This document shows, one piece after another, positions 10,609-21,439 of a stretch of 55,194 bases of DNA (positions are counted from its first letter, which is position 1; every line of letters starts with the position of its first letter). A program made the position numbers and the translations under genes. This DNA is from Gnetum montanum (Eukaryota > Streptophyta > Gnetopsida > Gnetales > Gnetaceae), in the NCBI GenBank assembly GCA_015680685.1, contig MNCI01011925.1:1087070-1142263 (forward strand), in the 5' to 3' direction. The notes under the pieces are model-generated. The model saw only the letters and a program-made list of their open reading frames with translations, ran no database searches and had not been told where the DNA came from.

Positions 10609-12494
10609 TGACAAGCAGGATTAATAACTATTTTTCATTTTCTTTAATTTTACAATTTTTTGTTTTCCAGTTTTTCATTTTTCAATTTCTTATTTTATCT
10701 TTTTGTCTTTTTATCTCTTTTTATAAGTAATCTCATCTACAAATAAAACACTCATGTGGCTCATTGGTTGAGGTGTGTTCTATGTTATCAAGTCTCGAGC
10801 GATCAATTATTTAGATAGTGAACCCATTACACCCACTCATCCATTCTACAAATAAGAGGTTCTGTTCGAGGGTACAGTGATATTCTTGACATTCTTAAAC
10901 TTAAAATTAATTTTGTGTTCATTGTACCCAAAATGAAAAAAGATGGATCAAGAGGGAATGATTAGGATGTGACATCAAGGGGACTTGCGGATTCTCTTTG
11001 GTGACATCTATGGGAGTTATCACGCAACATGGTTGTACTACGATCCTTGTAGATCTAATGCAAAATGGAAGTAAGAGTAATCAAAAGGCACTCAAAAATC
11101 CAATGCGATTCTAGGGGATCCCATTGGAAAGACATGCACCCATGCTTGAAGGTTGGCGGCTTCTCTGGATTCAGCATCAAGAAAAAATAAACAAACAAAG
11201 CATCACAAAGCAAAAATCACTCCTCCCTTGAACAAAATGCCAAGTGATCGTAAGCCTTGTTGTTTTGGTACTCTCATAGTTGCTCATCATGAGATGAAAA
11301 AATGCGATGTCACTGATCAGAGGAATGGACTTGGTCCTGATCTTGGAATGACAGGTTAATGAAACATTAATCATGCTTTACACGCAGGATTTATTGTGCC
11401 CTGGGTCAGTTACCTCATGTGCCAATCTCTACAATCCCTTCTATATTTTGTCTCATCTCGCTGTTCATGTAATTGTAGCTCGTGTCTTGTGTAGCGTAGA
11501 ATTCTTACCTCATTCTGGTGATACTTACATGTGTGTGTTTTGTGGAACCAGTGTGGATTACATTTAACCCTTCTAGTTCCTACGGACACTTTTAAGTGTG
11601 GTTACACAAGGGCATTATAGGTTGGAACCTGCTTTGGGGAAGACCCACTTGCGTAATCTTTGTAATTTGCACTCATCACACATCTTCCACACACCATCTA
11701 TTACCCTCAATGTATTTTCAACGATATTCTTTCCCTTATGACTATCCCTCCAAATTCCATCGTTCCTATGAACCATTACATGGCCTTTTTCTCTCCCTTA
11801 CCACCCGAGGCCCTTATTGATCAATTCCACCCACACATAATTATTCGTGCCTTCAGAACTAGTTAAATTACCCTGAAGCCCTTTGACACTTTATCCACAT
11901 GTCCTTAGTTCCATCATTCATTTTAGAAGAATCTTCAAAATTTGGTATATTCCCTAGTGCCTTAATATCGATAGGTCGTGATATCGCGTCACAAAAAACC
12001 TATATATACATGAACCCCCCCCCCCCTGGGCACCACTTGCCATCATTTTCAACTATTCACATGGGGGAGCTTTTCAAATTTCTCTCTACGACTTGTGATT
12101 GCCTGTTCCTTGCTTTCATACCTATATCTCGCTTGCTGGTCCTCCGATTTTCATTCCGTTTGAACTTACTTGAACCTGGAGTGTTCAGCTTAGTCGTGGG
12201 GGAGCGGCACACACTGAATAGCACATAATTTTTTTTGAAATTCGTCATCGCCCGAAGGACAGTATCAAGGGTAATTAGCTATGAAATTAAGGATAAGTAT
12301 GTCAAAAACAATTTCATCCCCTTAGTTACACCGGAAAATTAGATTTGGAAACCACCTGAGCAAAAAAGGATTAAATATTATAATCTTTCGGGAAACATCA
12401 CACGGAGATAAAATAAACTCATTAAAATAAGCAGTAAGGTATAACCTAACTTTGGGAAACAACCTTACTAAGGATTAGCCCCGTGTGATTGCAG
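10609..12494 (+). other. Internal non-coding region of the LTR element
   Basis: No pol-like coding was found here. It is T-rich at 10620-10740, with short unconvincing frames afterwards. A C-run lies at 12016-12029. A TAGTCGTGGGGGAG stretch at about 12190 resembles the sequence before the 3' LTR (TAGTCGTGGGGATA), so it may be an internal polypurine-like tract. Confidence 0.5.
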
Positions 12495-13633
12495 ATGACC
12501 CCAAAACACGGAAAACAGGAAGGTCCCACTCAGGGTGGGAGCAAACGACCTAGGAGAGGTGAAGGACAAGTTCCTGCTGGATAGCATGCAAAGCAGGAGG
12601 AATAATCATTTAGCATCCACCAAGAGGACCCTGCTACTATACAATCAAGGCAGGCCAAAGAAGGAGTTGCTGCTGCGCCTGAACAGGGACAACATCTCAC
12701 GTTACCCCAAGATTGTGTTCAAGCTATCCATGAAAGGTCCATATTCACTGTAGTGATTGTGGAATTAAATTTTGAATCTTTTGTAGAATTTGCTCTAGAG
12801 GCCATTAGGGACCACCTCAAAGGGTCCCCATTATGGCCTATCCTCTCTTAAAGCGATGCCTAGTATTTAGGGGAAACGTACCAATTTTGGCACAACAAGG
12901 AACAAGGCACCACGGTTAACATTTATGGTGTGACAGTCAATTTCTCTATTCAGGCCATTTCAGAAGTATTAAACCTTCCGAATACAGGGCCAAAGGTTGC
13001 TCATTTGTCTACCCATTCAAACCCTAATGCGCGACGAGTTTGGTTGGAAAGGGCATATGGCAAGGAAGATAAGACGTTTGGGGAGTTGACGACGAAAGAA
13101 AGGATTTACTTCAAAATGGGAACTTATCACCTCTTCCCCACAAAGGGCTTAAAAAGAATTTCAACATATGCAACAAGAAGATGTGCAGTATTGATGGGAA
13201 AGGTTAATGCTAACCTACCTCATCTATATTTTACAGAGATCCTAAGGCGGTTTGAAGAACAAAAGACGGGGAAGCTTACATTGCCCTTCCCTTGTCTTAT
13301 CAGGAAGTTGTGCAAACGTGCTAGTATAAGAGGATACACTAATGATGTCCTCCGAAAAGCCCAAAATGCTTCATATGCTAAACTACTAAAGCTACCAGCC
13401 GCAAGGAAAATCACTGGTGAGACGCTGGGGCCAGAACAAGAAAAGGAACAAACAGCAAGGCCAATTGCAACTCAACTTGTAGGGCCCAGCCAACTTCCAG
13501 CACGGGACCTAGCCAACAATAAGAAGTAGGGCATAACATGAGCCAGCAGGATCAACCACCGCTGCCGCAAGATTACAGACCGTCGATGAGCCATCTCTGG
13601 GCCATCGCTGAGATAGTCAGTTGGGGAAGTTGT

Positions 13634-13784
13634 NTATACTAGCACGTTTGCACAACTTCCTGATAAGACAAGGGAAGGGCAATGTAAGCTTCCCCGTCTT
13701 TTGTTCTTCAAACCGCCTTAGGATCTCTGTAAAATATAGATGAGGTAGGTTAGCATTAACCTTTCCCATCAATACTGCACATCN
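13634..13784. other. Inverted 149-bp duplicate bounded by single Ns (likely assembly patch)
   Basis: Bases 13635-13783 are the reverse complement of 13180-13328, apparently without a mismatch: both translate to the same peptide on opposite strands. Single Ns sit exactly at 13634 and 13784. A perfect copy inside an otherwise decayed element, with Ns at both edges, points to gap filling rather than biology. Confidence 0.85.
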
Positions 13785-14862
13785 AACTGGTGAAGAGGCC
13801 ACAGTGGTGGTCATGCAGCACTAGGATGTAGCAGGAGCCGTAGAAGTGGTCGCAGACCACATTAAGGAATCATTCAATGTACCTATTGTGCCACCGATAG
13901 ACCTTACAAGAGCACGGGATGCTTAAACTCTAGCTGGAACCTCAATGACTCCTGTAAAACATTAGGATGTACTTGATTGATTGCTACAAACAAGACAGGT
14001 AATGCCATCCTTGTTTGACATCCCTTAGGATGTTATGGCAATTCAATTAGACCTCATTTCCACCAAGGGGAAACTAGTCTTGACAGAGATTAGGGCCAAG
14101 CATGTTGAAGCAGAGGTGCAAAAAATTGCAAGAAAGGCTCGTGGCCCTACAAGCAGTATAGCGGGATCCTTCACAATTTCTTCCCACAGACTAGCTTGAC
14201 ACTTTCAAAACTGAGCAACTGACCAAGTTATTGACAGAGAATAAGAAGGTGGCAGAGGAAAAAGAGAAGGCTGTTTGGGATGCCTATGCAGCACAGGCGC
14301 AAACTTACGTGCATACTAAGGAACTCAAGGCCTTACAAGAGGAAAACAAGCAGCTTGTTGCTAATAACCTTCGGTTGACCTCTATGGAAAAGAAAAAGAA
14401 TGTTTTCGAAGAACATTTCAACAATTGCGAGAACAACTCATTAGGGTCAACCAGGACATGAACTGTTTAGCCAGGGAAAATCAAACCCTCTCGATGGAGG
14501 AGGTACATGCCATCCATCAGAAAATGGCTATTGAGATCAGTGCATAGCAGAATGAGGCTAAACAACATGAAAAGCTAAAGGAGCACTTCCGAGACCAAGT
14601 AGGGATGTATAAACAGATCATTGAGAAGGAGATCCATATGGCCAAGGCCCACATCAATGCTATCAATGCTCAACACACTAACTGGCAGGTCATATTGGAC
14701 ACATGCATTTGCCCATTAGGCGGAAGTTAAGAACCAAGACCTACAGATCCAATACCTTACAAAATACATAGAGTTGGCAAACCTGCGGTATGCCAACCTT
14801 GCCATGTTAATAGCAGGGTGCCCGAGAACAGAGCTCGAGCGACAGGTAGCCACCACCTATAC

Positions 14863-14982
14863 NNNNNNNNNNNNNNNNNNNNNNNNNNNNNNNNNNNNNN
14901 NNNNNNNNNNNNNNNNNNNNNNNNNNNTTGAGCCAAGTCTGTTGCGACACCTTTTTGTCCTTGGTAGCTTGCTTTAACCACN
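14863..14982. other. 65-N gap and adjoining suspect patch
   Basis: Ns occupy 14863-14927 and another single N is at 14982. The 54 bases between read as ORF2-like only on the minus strand (for example WLKQATKDKKVSQQTWL), so this piece is probably also inverted relative to its true position. Confidence 0.7.
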
Positions 14983-14996
14983 GTGTTTGCGGCTTG

Positions 14997-15001
14997 GTAT
15001 G
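14997..15001. repeat. Target site duplication GTATG, left copy
   Basis: GTATG precedes the antisense solo LTR and recurs at 15957-15961. Confidence 0.85.
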
Positions 15002-15956
15002 TGATGAGCAGCTAGGTACCCCTATGCCCAACCATACGAATCACGGGCGTTCACACGCGACCCAATCGAATTCTGTAGACTGTAAGTACTTAACATACAG
15101 CAGACTCTAACCAATGAAACTTTGGGTTAGAACGGTCATTGTCTTCCTAACCTCACTTGTGATGTTCCGTTTACGATGGTTAAGTGAGACTAAGGCTAAT
15201 GATTTTTATAGCTTTTTGCATATCTTTTTGTAGCTAATTAAGGTATGAAAGGTAAGGAACAAACTATTATCTAATATCTAATTATCCTAACTTGTATTCT
15301 AACTATTCCTAGCATAAGTATCCGGTCCCATCTTCTGAGCACATTTTGAGCATCTCCTAACACTTCTGGGCTACCAGACGTTAAGCATCACTGGGTTTAC
15401 CAAGTGTTTGATTTACGTCCGTGATGGTCGTACTTATGGCCTTTACGAACTACGAATGAACAATAGCGATTAAAATAATTATAACAGAAACTTAAGTAAT
15501 TAACATGTAACTAACAAAGCATAAATATATTAAACTACTGAATGCATAAAATAGCTAAGTTCAATTGCTGCAAGGAATGCTTGAATAGTTCGTCTTTATT
15601 GTCGTCACGTCAATGGGCTTAGATACATCAACACTTGAATAAAGAGCCAATCACTTTTCTTACACCTGTTGCGGTCACTTTTCTTACACCTGTTGCAGGC
15701 AGTTGGAAAATATTCTATCTCATGTGGGAACAAACTGCAAGAGCTTCACTACAACTAACTGAAAGATGCCTGAATGAGGCAGAAGACCCTCTTATTTATA
15801 GGCCGAGAAAGGCAGCTGCGTAAACGGGGCCACGTCGATGTAGGAAGGCTACGTCGACAGGCCCGTGTCGATGTGGATGGCACGTCGACAGGCCCACGTA
15901 GACGCGGCCACGTATACACGGCCCAGTCAACGTAGTGACTCAATGATACTTCATCA
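15002..15956 (-). mobile_element. Antisense solo LTR (955 bp) inside ORF2
   Basis: The plus strand starts TGATGAGCAGCTAGGTACCC (the family's LTR 3' end in reverse) and ends GATACTTCATCA, with perfect 5-bp direct repeats GTATG. On its own strand it carries a block of CACGTCGAC/GTCGAC palindromes (15822-15935), a TATA motif (CTATAAATAAG, about 15793-15803) and the R-region motif CTCTTTATTCAAGTG. Removing it with one target copy rejoins the surrounding ORF2 frame (TTTGCGGCTTGG before, TATGTCAAGGC after). Its palindromic block differs from that of the host element, so it is a separate subfamily. Confidence 0.9.
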
Positions 15957-15961
15957 GTATG
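15957..15961. repeat. Target site duplication GTATG, right copy
   Basis: Matches 14997-15001 exactly. Confidence 0.85.
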
Positions 15962-16171
15962 TCAAGGCAAATCAAATGTTTCCGCAACTACCCTGCCCAT
16001 GGGAGGTGCCGACTCCATCAAACATTGAAACATTAGCATGGATGGCAAAGGATCCCCGAACTAAAGAAGAGAAACTCCAGGCCATACTTCAACACCATCA
16101 AGTTCCAAAACCTGGAGCACAAGACAAGGGAAAAGCATCCATGGAGGAGCCACCGCCACCAAGAACTACAT

Positions 16172-16364
16172 GAGTTCCATCAATTTTTTAGCTGTAGGAT
16201 TTTCTTTTGCATTTTTTGTGTTGTCTCTCAATTTTGTTCCAATTCCACACTGTGGCATGAACCCATTCTCGTCAGTAAATAATCCCATACCTATACACTG
16301 TGTAATCAATGGAGCTTGTTCTCACTTTAACTCGAGGATGAGTTTTCATTTAGTCGTGGGGATA
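16172..16364 (+). promoter_or_regulatory. 3' untranslated segment and polypurine tract
   Basis: Between the ORF2 stop and the 3' LTR lies a T-rich stretch. A purine-rich GTGGGGATA at about 16356-16364 then abuts the LTR and is the likely second-strand primer. The stretch before it includes CTCGAGGATGAG. Confidence 0.5.
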
Positions 16365-17003
16365 TGATGAGTCATAAATTTGTTGGCTGCGATATCACAC
16401 CCATGTACGGCATCCTTATTCGAGTGTGACATACTTGGACATGCACATGACCGGCAATAAAGATCAAGATTACTTCATCATTGCAGCATCCACTTAGCTT
16501 AATTATTTATTTAATTGTTATTTACTGCTTTCTTAGTTAATATCTCTTCACCCTTATCTCCTAGTAACGCAGAATGAGTACGACTTAATCACGAGCATTC
16601 AAGTGTGACTACTTGGTAACCCAGTAGCGTACTTAGGCCATGCACTTGGTAATCCCAGTGGTAGTCGTGCATGAGGTCCAAGATGTGTACGGATGATTAA
16701 GGAACGGATGCTCATTGCACTAGGCTAGTTAGATTCTCTCTCACACTCTCTCTCCTAGCTTAGTCCATATTATTTCCCATTGTCTCCAGGAGTAGCATTA
16801 ATATAGGAGCACATCATACACCTCACTCTAGACTAAACCATACATGATAAAGTTAATACTAGTCCAGATGGGAAGACAGCGAACTGCGATCTAAGAGTAA
16901 TTGTCTAGATACCACAACTAGCCCATCTGCGGAGTTCGACCGGATCGTGTGTGAAATGTTCGTATTCATATGGTTGAGTGTAGGGGTACCTCGCCACTCG
17001 TCA
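16365..17003 (+). repeat. 3' LTR (internally deleted)
   Basis: It begins TGATGAGTCATAAATTTG and ends GCCACTCGTCA. Compared with the 5' LTR it lacks both the antisense insertion and about 230 bp around it: the sequence passes directly from the GATATCACACCC block to TACGGCATCC. The TATA region is therefore gone. The remainder aligns with 7885-8485. Confidence 0.9.
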
Positions 17004-17008
17004 ATCTG
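17004..17008. repeat. LTR element target duplication ATCTG, right copy
   Basis: Matches 6832-6836. The LINE sequence continues directly afterwards. Confidence 0.9.
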
Positions 17009-17135
17009 CAATTTCTCTTACGTTGTTAGATGACATTTATTAGAATAATTAATCATTTAAAAGATAACATTACATCTATGCTTCCAAATGTATTAAAGAA
17101 TAATAAGCCTAATGACTTTCCACAGAAATTTAAAA

Positions 17136-17582
17136 TTAGCAAAAAGTGGTGGCCAAAAGGCCAAATATAACATCATCTTGAGATAACTTGCACATTGAAA
17201 TTACTTTGGAAGCCCATGTCCACACATGCTGAGCGAAGGGGGCAAAGCCAAAACACATGAGCAAAGTCCTTTTAACCACCACAAAGAGGGCAACTGGGAC
17301 TATGAAACTCGAGATACTCGAGATGTTTACTAATAGGTAAACCTTGATGGATGAGACACCAAAGGAATTACTTAATTTTAGGAAGAGTTGGTAGTTTCCA
17401 AATACATTGGAAGAGAGAGATACAGAATTGTTCCGACTCTTGTTTGTCCCAAGACTTGTTACATCGTTGAATGACACTTGATGAGTCATGCATAAGGTTA
17501 AAGGGGACATGTGGCTTGTAGGGTAAAAGTTTCGACCCATTAATCCATTGGAAGCCATGAAAAATGTTATGCACCAAACCAT
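17136..17582 (-). pseudogene. LINE zf-RVT region
   Basis: The element strand reads LPTLPKIK, stop, FLWCLIHQGLP, then EFHSPSCPLCGG, stop, KDFAHVFWLCPL. This is the Cys/His zinc-binding segment that follows the reverse transcriptase in plant L1 elements. The second stop (TAA after CGG) is also present in the left-edge copy near 718; the first (CAA to TAA) is unique to this copy. Confidence 0.75.
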
Positions 17583-18519
17583 CTAGCTGCAAATCGTATT
17601 GAATGAAGGTATATACCTGAGCTAGGCAATGGTGCATTGCCGTAGACTCCCCATACAGATTATTAAACTCAACCCCAGAAATCCATTGATTGACAAGTCG
17701 AAGACAACTTAGAGAAATAACTTCCTTCTGATACTAGGAGGTAGCAACCTTAGCATTCGTAATGGCAAGGGGAGCAAGTGATAAAGGTAACCACCAAGGA
17801 CACAACTTAGAGAGAAGAGTAGGATTGATCATGACATTCGTCCAATCTATATATCGGTGAAGAAGTTGCTAGGCCCTCCAAATGCTTTTGAAAACATGAG
17901 ATCTAGGAATAGTAATAGTATGGGGGAAAAGGATCTAGTTAACGAAATGGATTCCTTTCCAAAAGGGCTTATTTTTGGGAAACGCTTGTTGAAGTTTTAA
18001 TTGGAGAAGAGTCCCAATGATGTCCAAAGCATCAAGATGCTAGACCAACCACTTGGCAACTAAGGTAATCCCCTACTTGAACGAGTTCAAAAGACCTAAG
18101 TCACCCTTGTTCTTAAGAAGAGTAACAATATTCCAAGTGACATGATGGAAGCCTTCCTAAGAGTCTTTAGAAGACCACATGAAGTCACGAAATAATCGTT
18201 TAAGCTTCTAATAAGTAGCTTGGGAGGGAGCCCAACACAAAGAGTAATACACAAGGGTAGACGCACATATAGATTTACATACGAGGTATTTCCCAACTAG
18301 AGTGAGGGGTTTATTCTTCCATTTTTTAAGTTTCTTTTGAATCCGAAAAATCACATACTCCCAAAGAGCAAAGGTAGAACCTCTAAAGCAGAAGGGAATG
18401 CCCAGAATCTTAATGATGTCTTGATCTCAGAGAAGCTGCCAGTTAAAGTTGGTCACATGATTGTAGTTATTAGTAAAGCTATAGACAGAAGATTTGTTCC
18501 AATTAATAGTGGAGCCTGA

Positions 18520-19660
18520 GAGTGAGCAATATTGCTCAACTTGCGATAAGAGTTGGTGCAAATTATCAGCAGCTTTTTAAACAAGAAAAAAGGAGTCATT
18601 AGTGAAATGCATGTTAAGAAGCTGATATTGAGGTGAAAAGAGGCAAACCCCAGTGATTACTTCATTCTTAATATCATAATTTAACTGATGATAGAGAAAG
18701 TTGGCTGTAATGATGAATAGGTAAGGGGCAAGAGGGCATCCTTGCCGCACTGACCGATGGATAGGAAAGGGAGAAGTGATGCCGAAGGTAGTGGCTATCC
18801 TTGCGGTAGCATCTAAGAATAAACATTTTACCATATGAAGGAACTTAGGGCTAAACTTGAGTTTAGTCATGGTTTGCAAAATAAAGTTCCACTTTATGTT
18901 GTCATAGGCCTTGGCATAGTCAAGCTTCAGTAGGAGAATATCTTGACTGTCATCCTCCACCCACTTGAGACCTTTCCACATAGCAATCATGTTGTTTAAA
19001 ATATATCTACCAAATACAAATCCTGTTTGCTGAGGAGATATAATTTGGCCAAGAAGCCTTTTCAATCGTAGAGCTACGCACTTGGCCCAAATTTTATACA
19101 TTACATTAAGATGGGTTATAGGACGCCAATTGGAGATATAGGTAGGATCCCTGGGTTTAGGAAGGACACGAATAATCCCTTGATTAAGATTGGGCCCAAG
19201 GGAACTAGTGATGATAGCCTCTTTGATAACCTAGAGAAGGTCATTTCCCACCAGATCCCAATGATTTTGAAAAAAATTCAACCGAAAAACCATCAAAATC
19301 GAGAGCCTTCCCATGACTCAACTTGGAACAAGTTGCCTGAAGCTCCTCTTTGGTGATATTGGTGTCCAAACTTTGCAACATGGTAGAATTGATAAGTCTA
19401 AGATAATTGAGGGTAGTAGCCTCAAATGATGAGATGTCCATAGGGGTAGTTGCAAATAGGGTTTCATAATGATTTTTGAGGAATGTGAGAATATTATTGT
19501 GGTCAATGATGGTGGAGCCATCATTGGAGATTTTGTCTAAAGAATGTGAGGGAGAAGAGCTATTTAGATACTTGAAAAATTCCTTACAATGTTCATCTTG
19601 AATATTTAACCAAGTGAGTCTACTTTTAGTTAAGGCACTTTGTGCTCTATACACCTCCCA
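18520..19660 (-). pseudogene. LINE reverse transcriptase
   Basis: Non-LTR reverse transcriptase motifs appear in order: LNQGIIRVLPKPRDPTYISN, PQQTGFVFGRYILNNMI, motif A LLLKLDYAKAYDNIKW, motif B-like SVRQGCPLAPYLF, and the catalytic box as FTND where F/YADD is expected. The first catalytic Asp is therefore Asn and the enzyme would be inactive. The upstream linker (19241-19654) is in another frame; the shift maps to a run of seven As at 19270-19276. The enzyme would perform target-primed reverse transcription of the element RNA. Confidence 0.85.
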
Positions 19661-20049
19661 ATGTTGGAAGGCTAACTGAGCTCTAGCTAACTCCTCATGA
19701 ACAAGAGTGTTGAAGGGATCTTGAGCTAATTTGTTAGTTAAACGTTCAATAGTAAGGTGAATGTTGTTGTACTCTTGTTTAGCCTAAACAGCCACTACCT
19801 TACCATACAAACGAGCAAAGTTCTGCACTCTACAAGAAGCACAATGGCACCACTAAATCCAACCCACCTAATCTGAGGGCCAAGGTTCAACATTCCAAAG
19901 GTTATAGAGAAGAAGTCAGGCAAAAGGAGAAGAAAAATAGTGGTTATGTAGCTAGAAAAGATGAAATTTATGTCAATGGCTACCACCATGAATCTGGATA
20001 GAGATAGAAATGGGAAGATGGTCTAATAAGGTGGTGTGATGATGAACTG

Positions 20050-20682
20050 TTGTAGCGAAGAAGGCTTGACAAAAAGAAAGGGTGGAAAAATAAAACATGT
20101 CTAACCTACTATAGATGTGTGCCTGCCCGATACATTGATTGCTCCAAGTACATCTATGAACGGGATTGTTAGCAAAGGCATCCACCCCATGTGAATGGTA
20201 AAACTTTTTCTTAAAAGCAAACCAAGTCTAATACTCAGAATTTGACAGTTGAAATCCCCAGCTTATCTTGAAAGAATTCTATCATATTAAAATCTCCTCC
20301 AAAAATCCAAGGTACTCAAGGAAGAGAATTGGCAAGTTCCTACCATAGGAGAGCATGTTCTGTAGAATTGTTAAAAGCATAAATTGGGAAGATATCGAAA
20401 GGGCCATGCAAGGAAGAGAAGGTAGCCCAAGAAACTCTATGACCAAAGTCAAAACCACTTTAAATGATTTAGATAATGGCAGCTTCCCCTTTCCCACTTA
20501 TGTGGGACATAGCAAGAATTGAGAAGTGAGGGAGAAACTAATGGGCCGAAAGAGATAAATGATTTGTTAAAATTTTAATTTCTTGAAGGAGAACAAAATC
20601 TAAAGCAATATTTAAACTAGAAAGAAGGTTGCCTACACACTTCCATCGAAGCCTATGAGTAAGACCTTGGATGTTCCATGAA
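20050..20682 (-). pseudogene. LINE apurinic-like endonuclease
   Basis: The element strand starts WNIQGLTHRLRWK and continues FVLLQEIKIL, PIYAFNNSTEHALLW, WIFGGDFNMIEF and a late SRLDMFYFS. These match the order of the L1 endonuclease (QEIK for QETK, GGDFNM for GDFN). It nicks target DNA to prime integration. Several stops interrupt it. Confidence 0.8.
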
Positions 20683-21349
20683 AAAAAGTTTATGCGGAAG
20701 CAAGGGGCATGTCAAATAAGAGGCCAACGGAAGGTTGAGAAGTCAAAGTATCCACTTCTATTGTTTGTGAATGAATGGCAAAGGAATTGTTTGTAATGAC
20801 AAGGGCCACGGAAGAGGAAGTGGAAAGTGCAATTATAGAGCAGAAAGCTTTGACTCGTTTCCTTCCATTGCCCGTCATAAACTCTCCACCCAAGACCAAA
20901 CCAAAGAGGAGAGTAGCAACAATCGCACCAAAAGCAACCACAGAAAAAATCCTCAAACACTATCACCAACAACACAGCAACACCCTCCACAACCCCACGA
21001 GCAACAGTAGCGGCAGCCCTTGCCCAACCAATAACAACAACACCGCAATGCAGACCCCGTCACCCACCGAAACCGTTGCCCCACAACCACCAGAGCGCAG
21101 CAGAGCAACACAACAACAAAAAACCAACACCAAAAATTGAAAAGCCAAAACGCAGCAAAAAGCCAAACCAAAGGAGCTGCTACGCAACGCAGCAAACCAA
21201 GCAAACCATACAATGCCAAGACCGCAGCGCAGCCCTACGCACAACAGAGATAACAGGCGAACCACCACAACGATCCACCCAATGGTCAACTATGAGGGTT
21301 TGAACGAGAGACATAGCAAAATGGCGCAAAAAACCTCAGGATTTTGTTA

Positions 21350-21363
21350 AAAACCATCTATTT
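21350..21363. repeat. LINE target site duplication, right copy
   Basis: AAAACCATCTATTT pairs with 6332-6345 with one mismatch. Confidence 0.75.
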
Positions 21364-21439
21364 GTGATCCTTAATCCAACCTGATATTTTGATAGAATTT
21401 AAACCAAACATAAAAGTGTCTCACCACGTGTGTATGGTA

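Larger units (their letters stand above)
12495..16171 (+). pseudogene. Second ORF, putative plant transposon protein-like, broken
   Basis: From the ATG at 12495 one frame continues to 13529 if several stops are ignored (TAG and TAA codons that look like C-to-T changes of Gln codons). A basic N-terminus (GGSKRPRRGEG) leads into a globular region, YQFWHNKEQGTTVNIYG then FSIQAISEVLNLPNTGP and FGELTTKERIYFK. This resembles the 'putative plant transposon protein' domain found as an extra ORF in plant retroelements (family assignment from memory of the pattern). Coiled-coil sequence rich in Glu/Gln/Lys follows at 14231-14700. The C-terminus resumes after the nested LTR and ends PPPPRTT at 16171. 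The frame is disrupted by an inverted N-bounded patch at 13634-13784, a 65-N gap and the solo LTR at 15002-15956. Role unknown. Confidence 0.65.
6837..17003 (+). mobile_element. 10.17-kb non-autonomous Ty3/gypsy-like LTR retrotransposon
   Basis: A complete element with two LTRs (6837-8485 and 16365-17003), a 5-bp target duplication, a primer binding site at 8487, a gag-like ORF and a second long ORF. I see no protease, reverse transcriptase, RNase H or integrase motif between 8.5 and 16.4 kb, so it probably moved with enzymes supplied in trans. A tRNA-Asp-type primer site, a CX2CX3HX4C zinc knuckle and an extra plant-specific ORF suggest affinity to the Athila/Tat side of Ty3/gypsy; this is inference. 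The alignable parts of the two LTRs differ by roughly 4% by eye, mostly transitions, so the insertion is old. The element sits inside a LINE and contains two further antisense LTRs. Confidence 0.85.
17004..21349 (-). mobile_element. LINE (L1-type), main body
   Basis: A minus-strand non-LTR element; its 3' end is the segment 6346-6836. Together the pieces total about 4.8 kb, bounded by an approximately 14-bp target duplication (6332-6345 and 21350-21363). Order on the minus strand: 5' region 21349-20690, endonuclease 20682-20050, reverse transcriptase 19660-18520, zf-RVT 17420-17210, then the 3' UTR. The 5' region is G/T-rich on the element strand (Val/Cys/Gly-rich in translation) with no recognisable ORF1. 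Many stops and frameshifts show it is dead. Confidence 0.9.

Noticed and set aside
13220-13814. Minus-strand frames around 13.2-13.8 kb
   Set aside because: Shadows of ORF2 and of the inverted N-bounded patch.
20771-21303. Plus-strand Gln/Asn/Pro-rich frames
   Set aside because: They are the complement of the G/T-rich 5' region of the minus-strand LINE.
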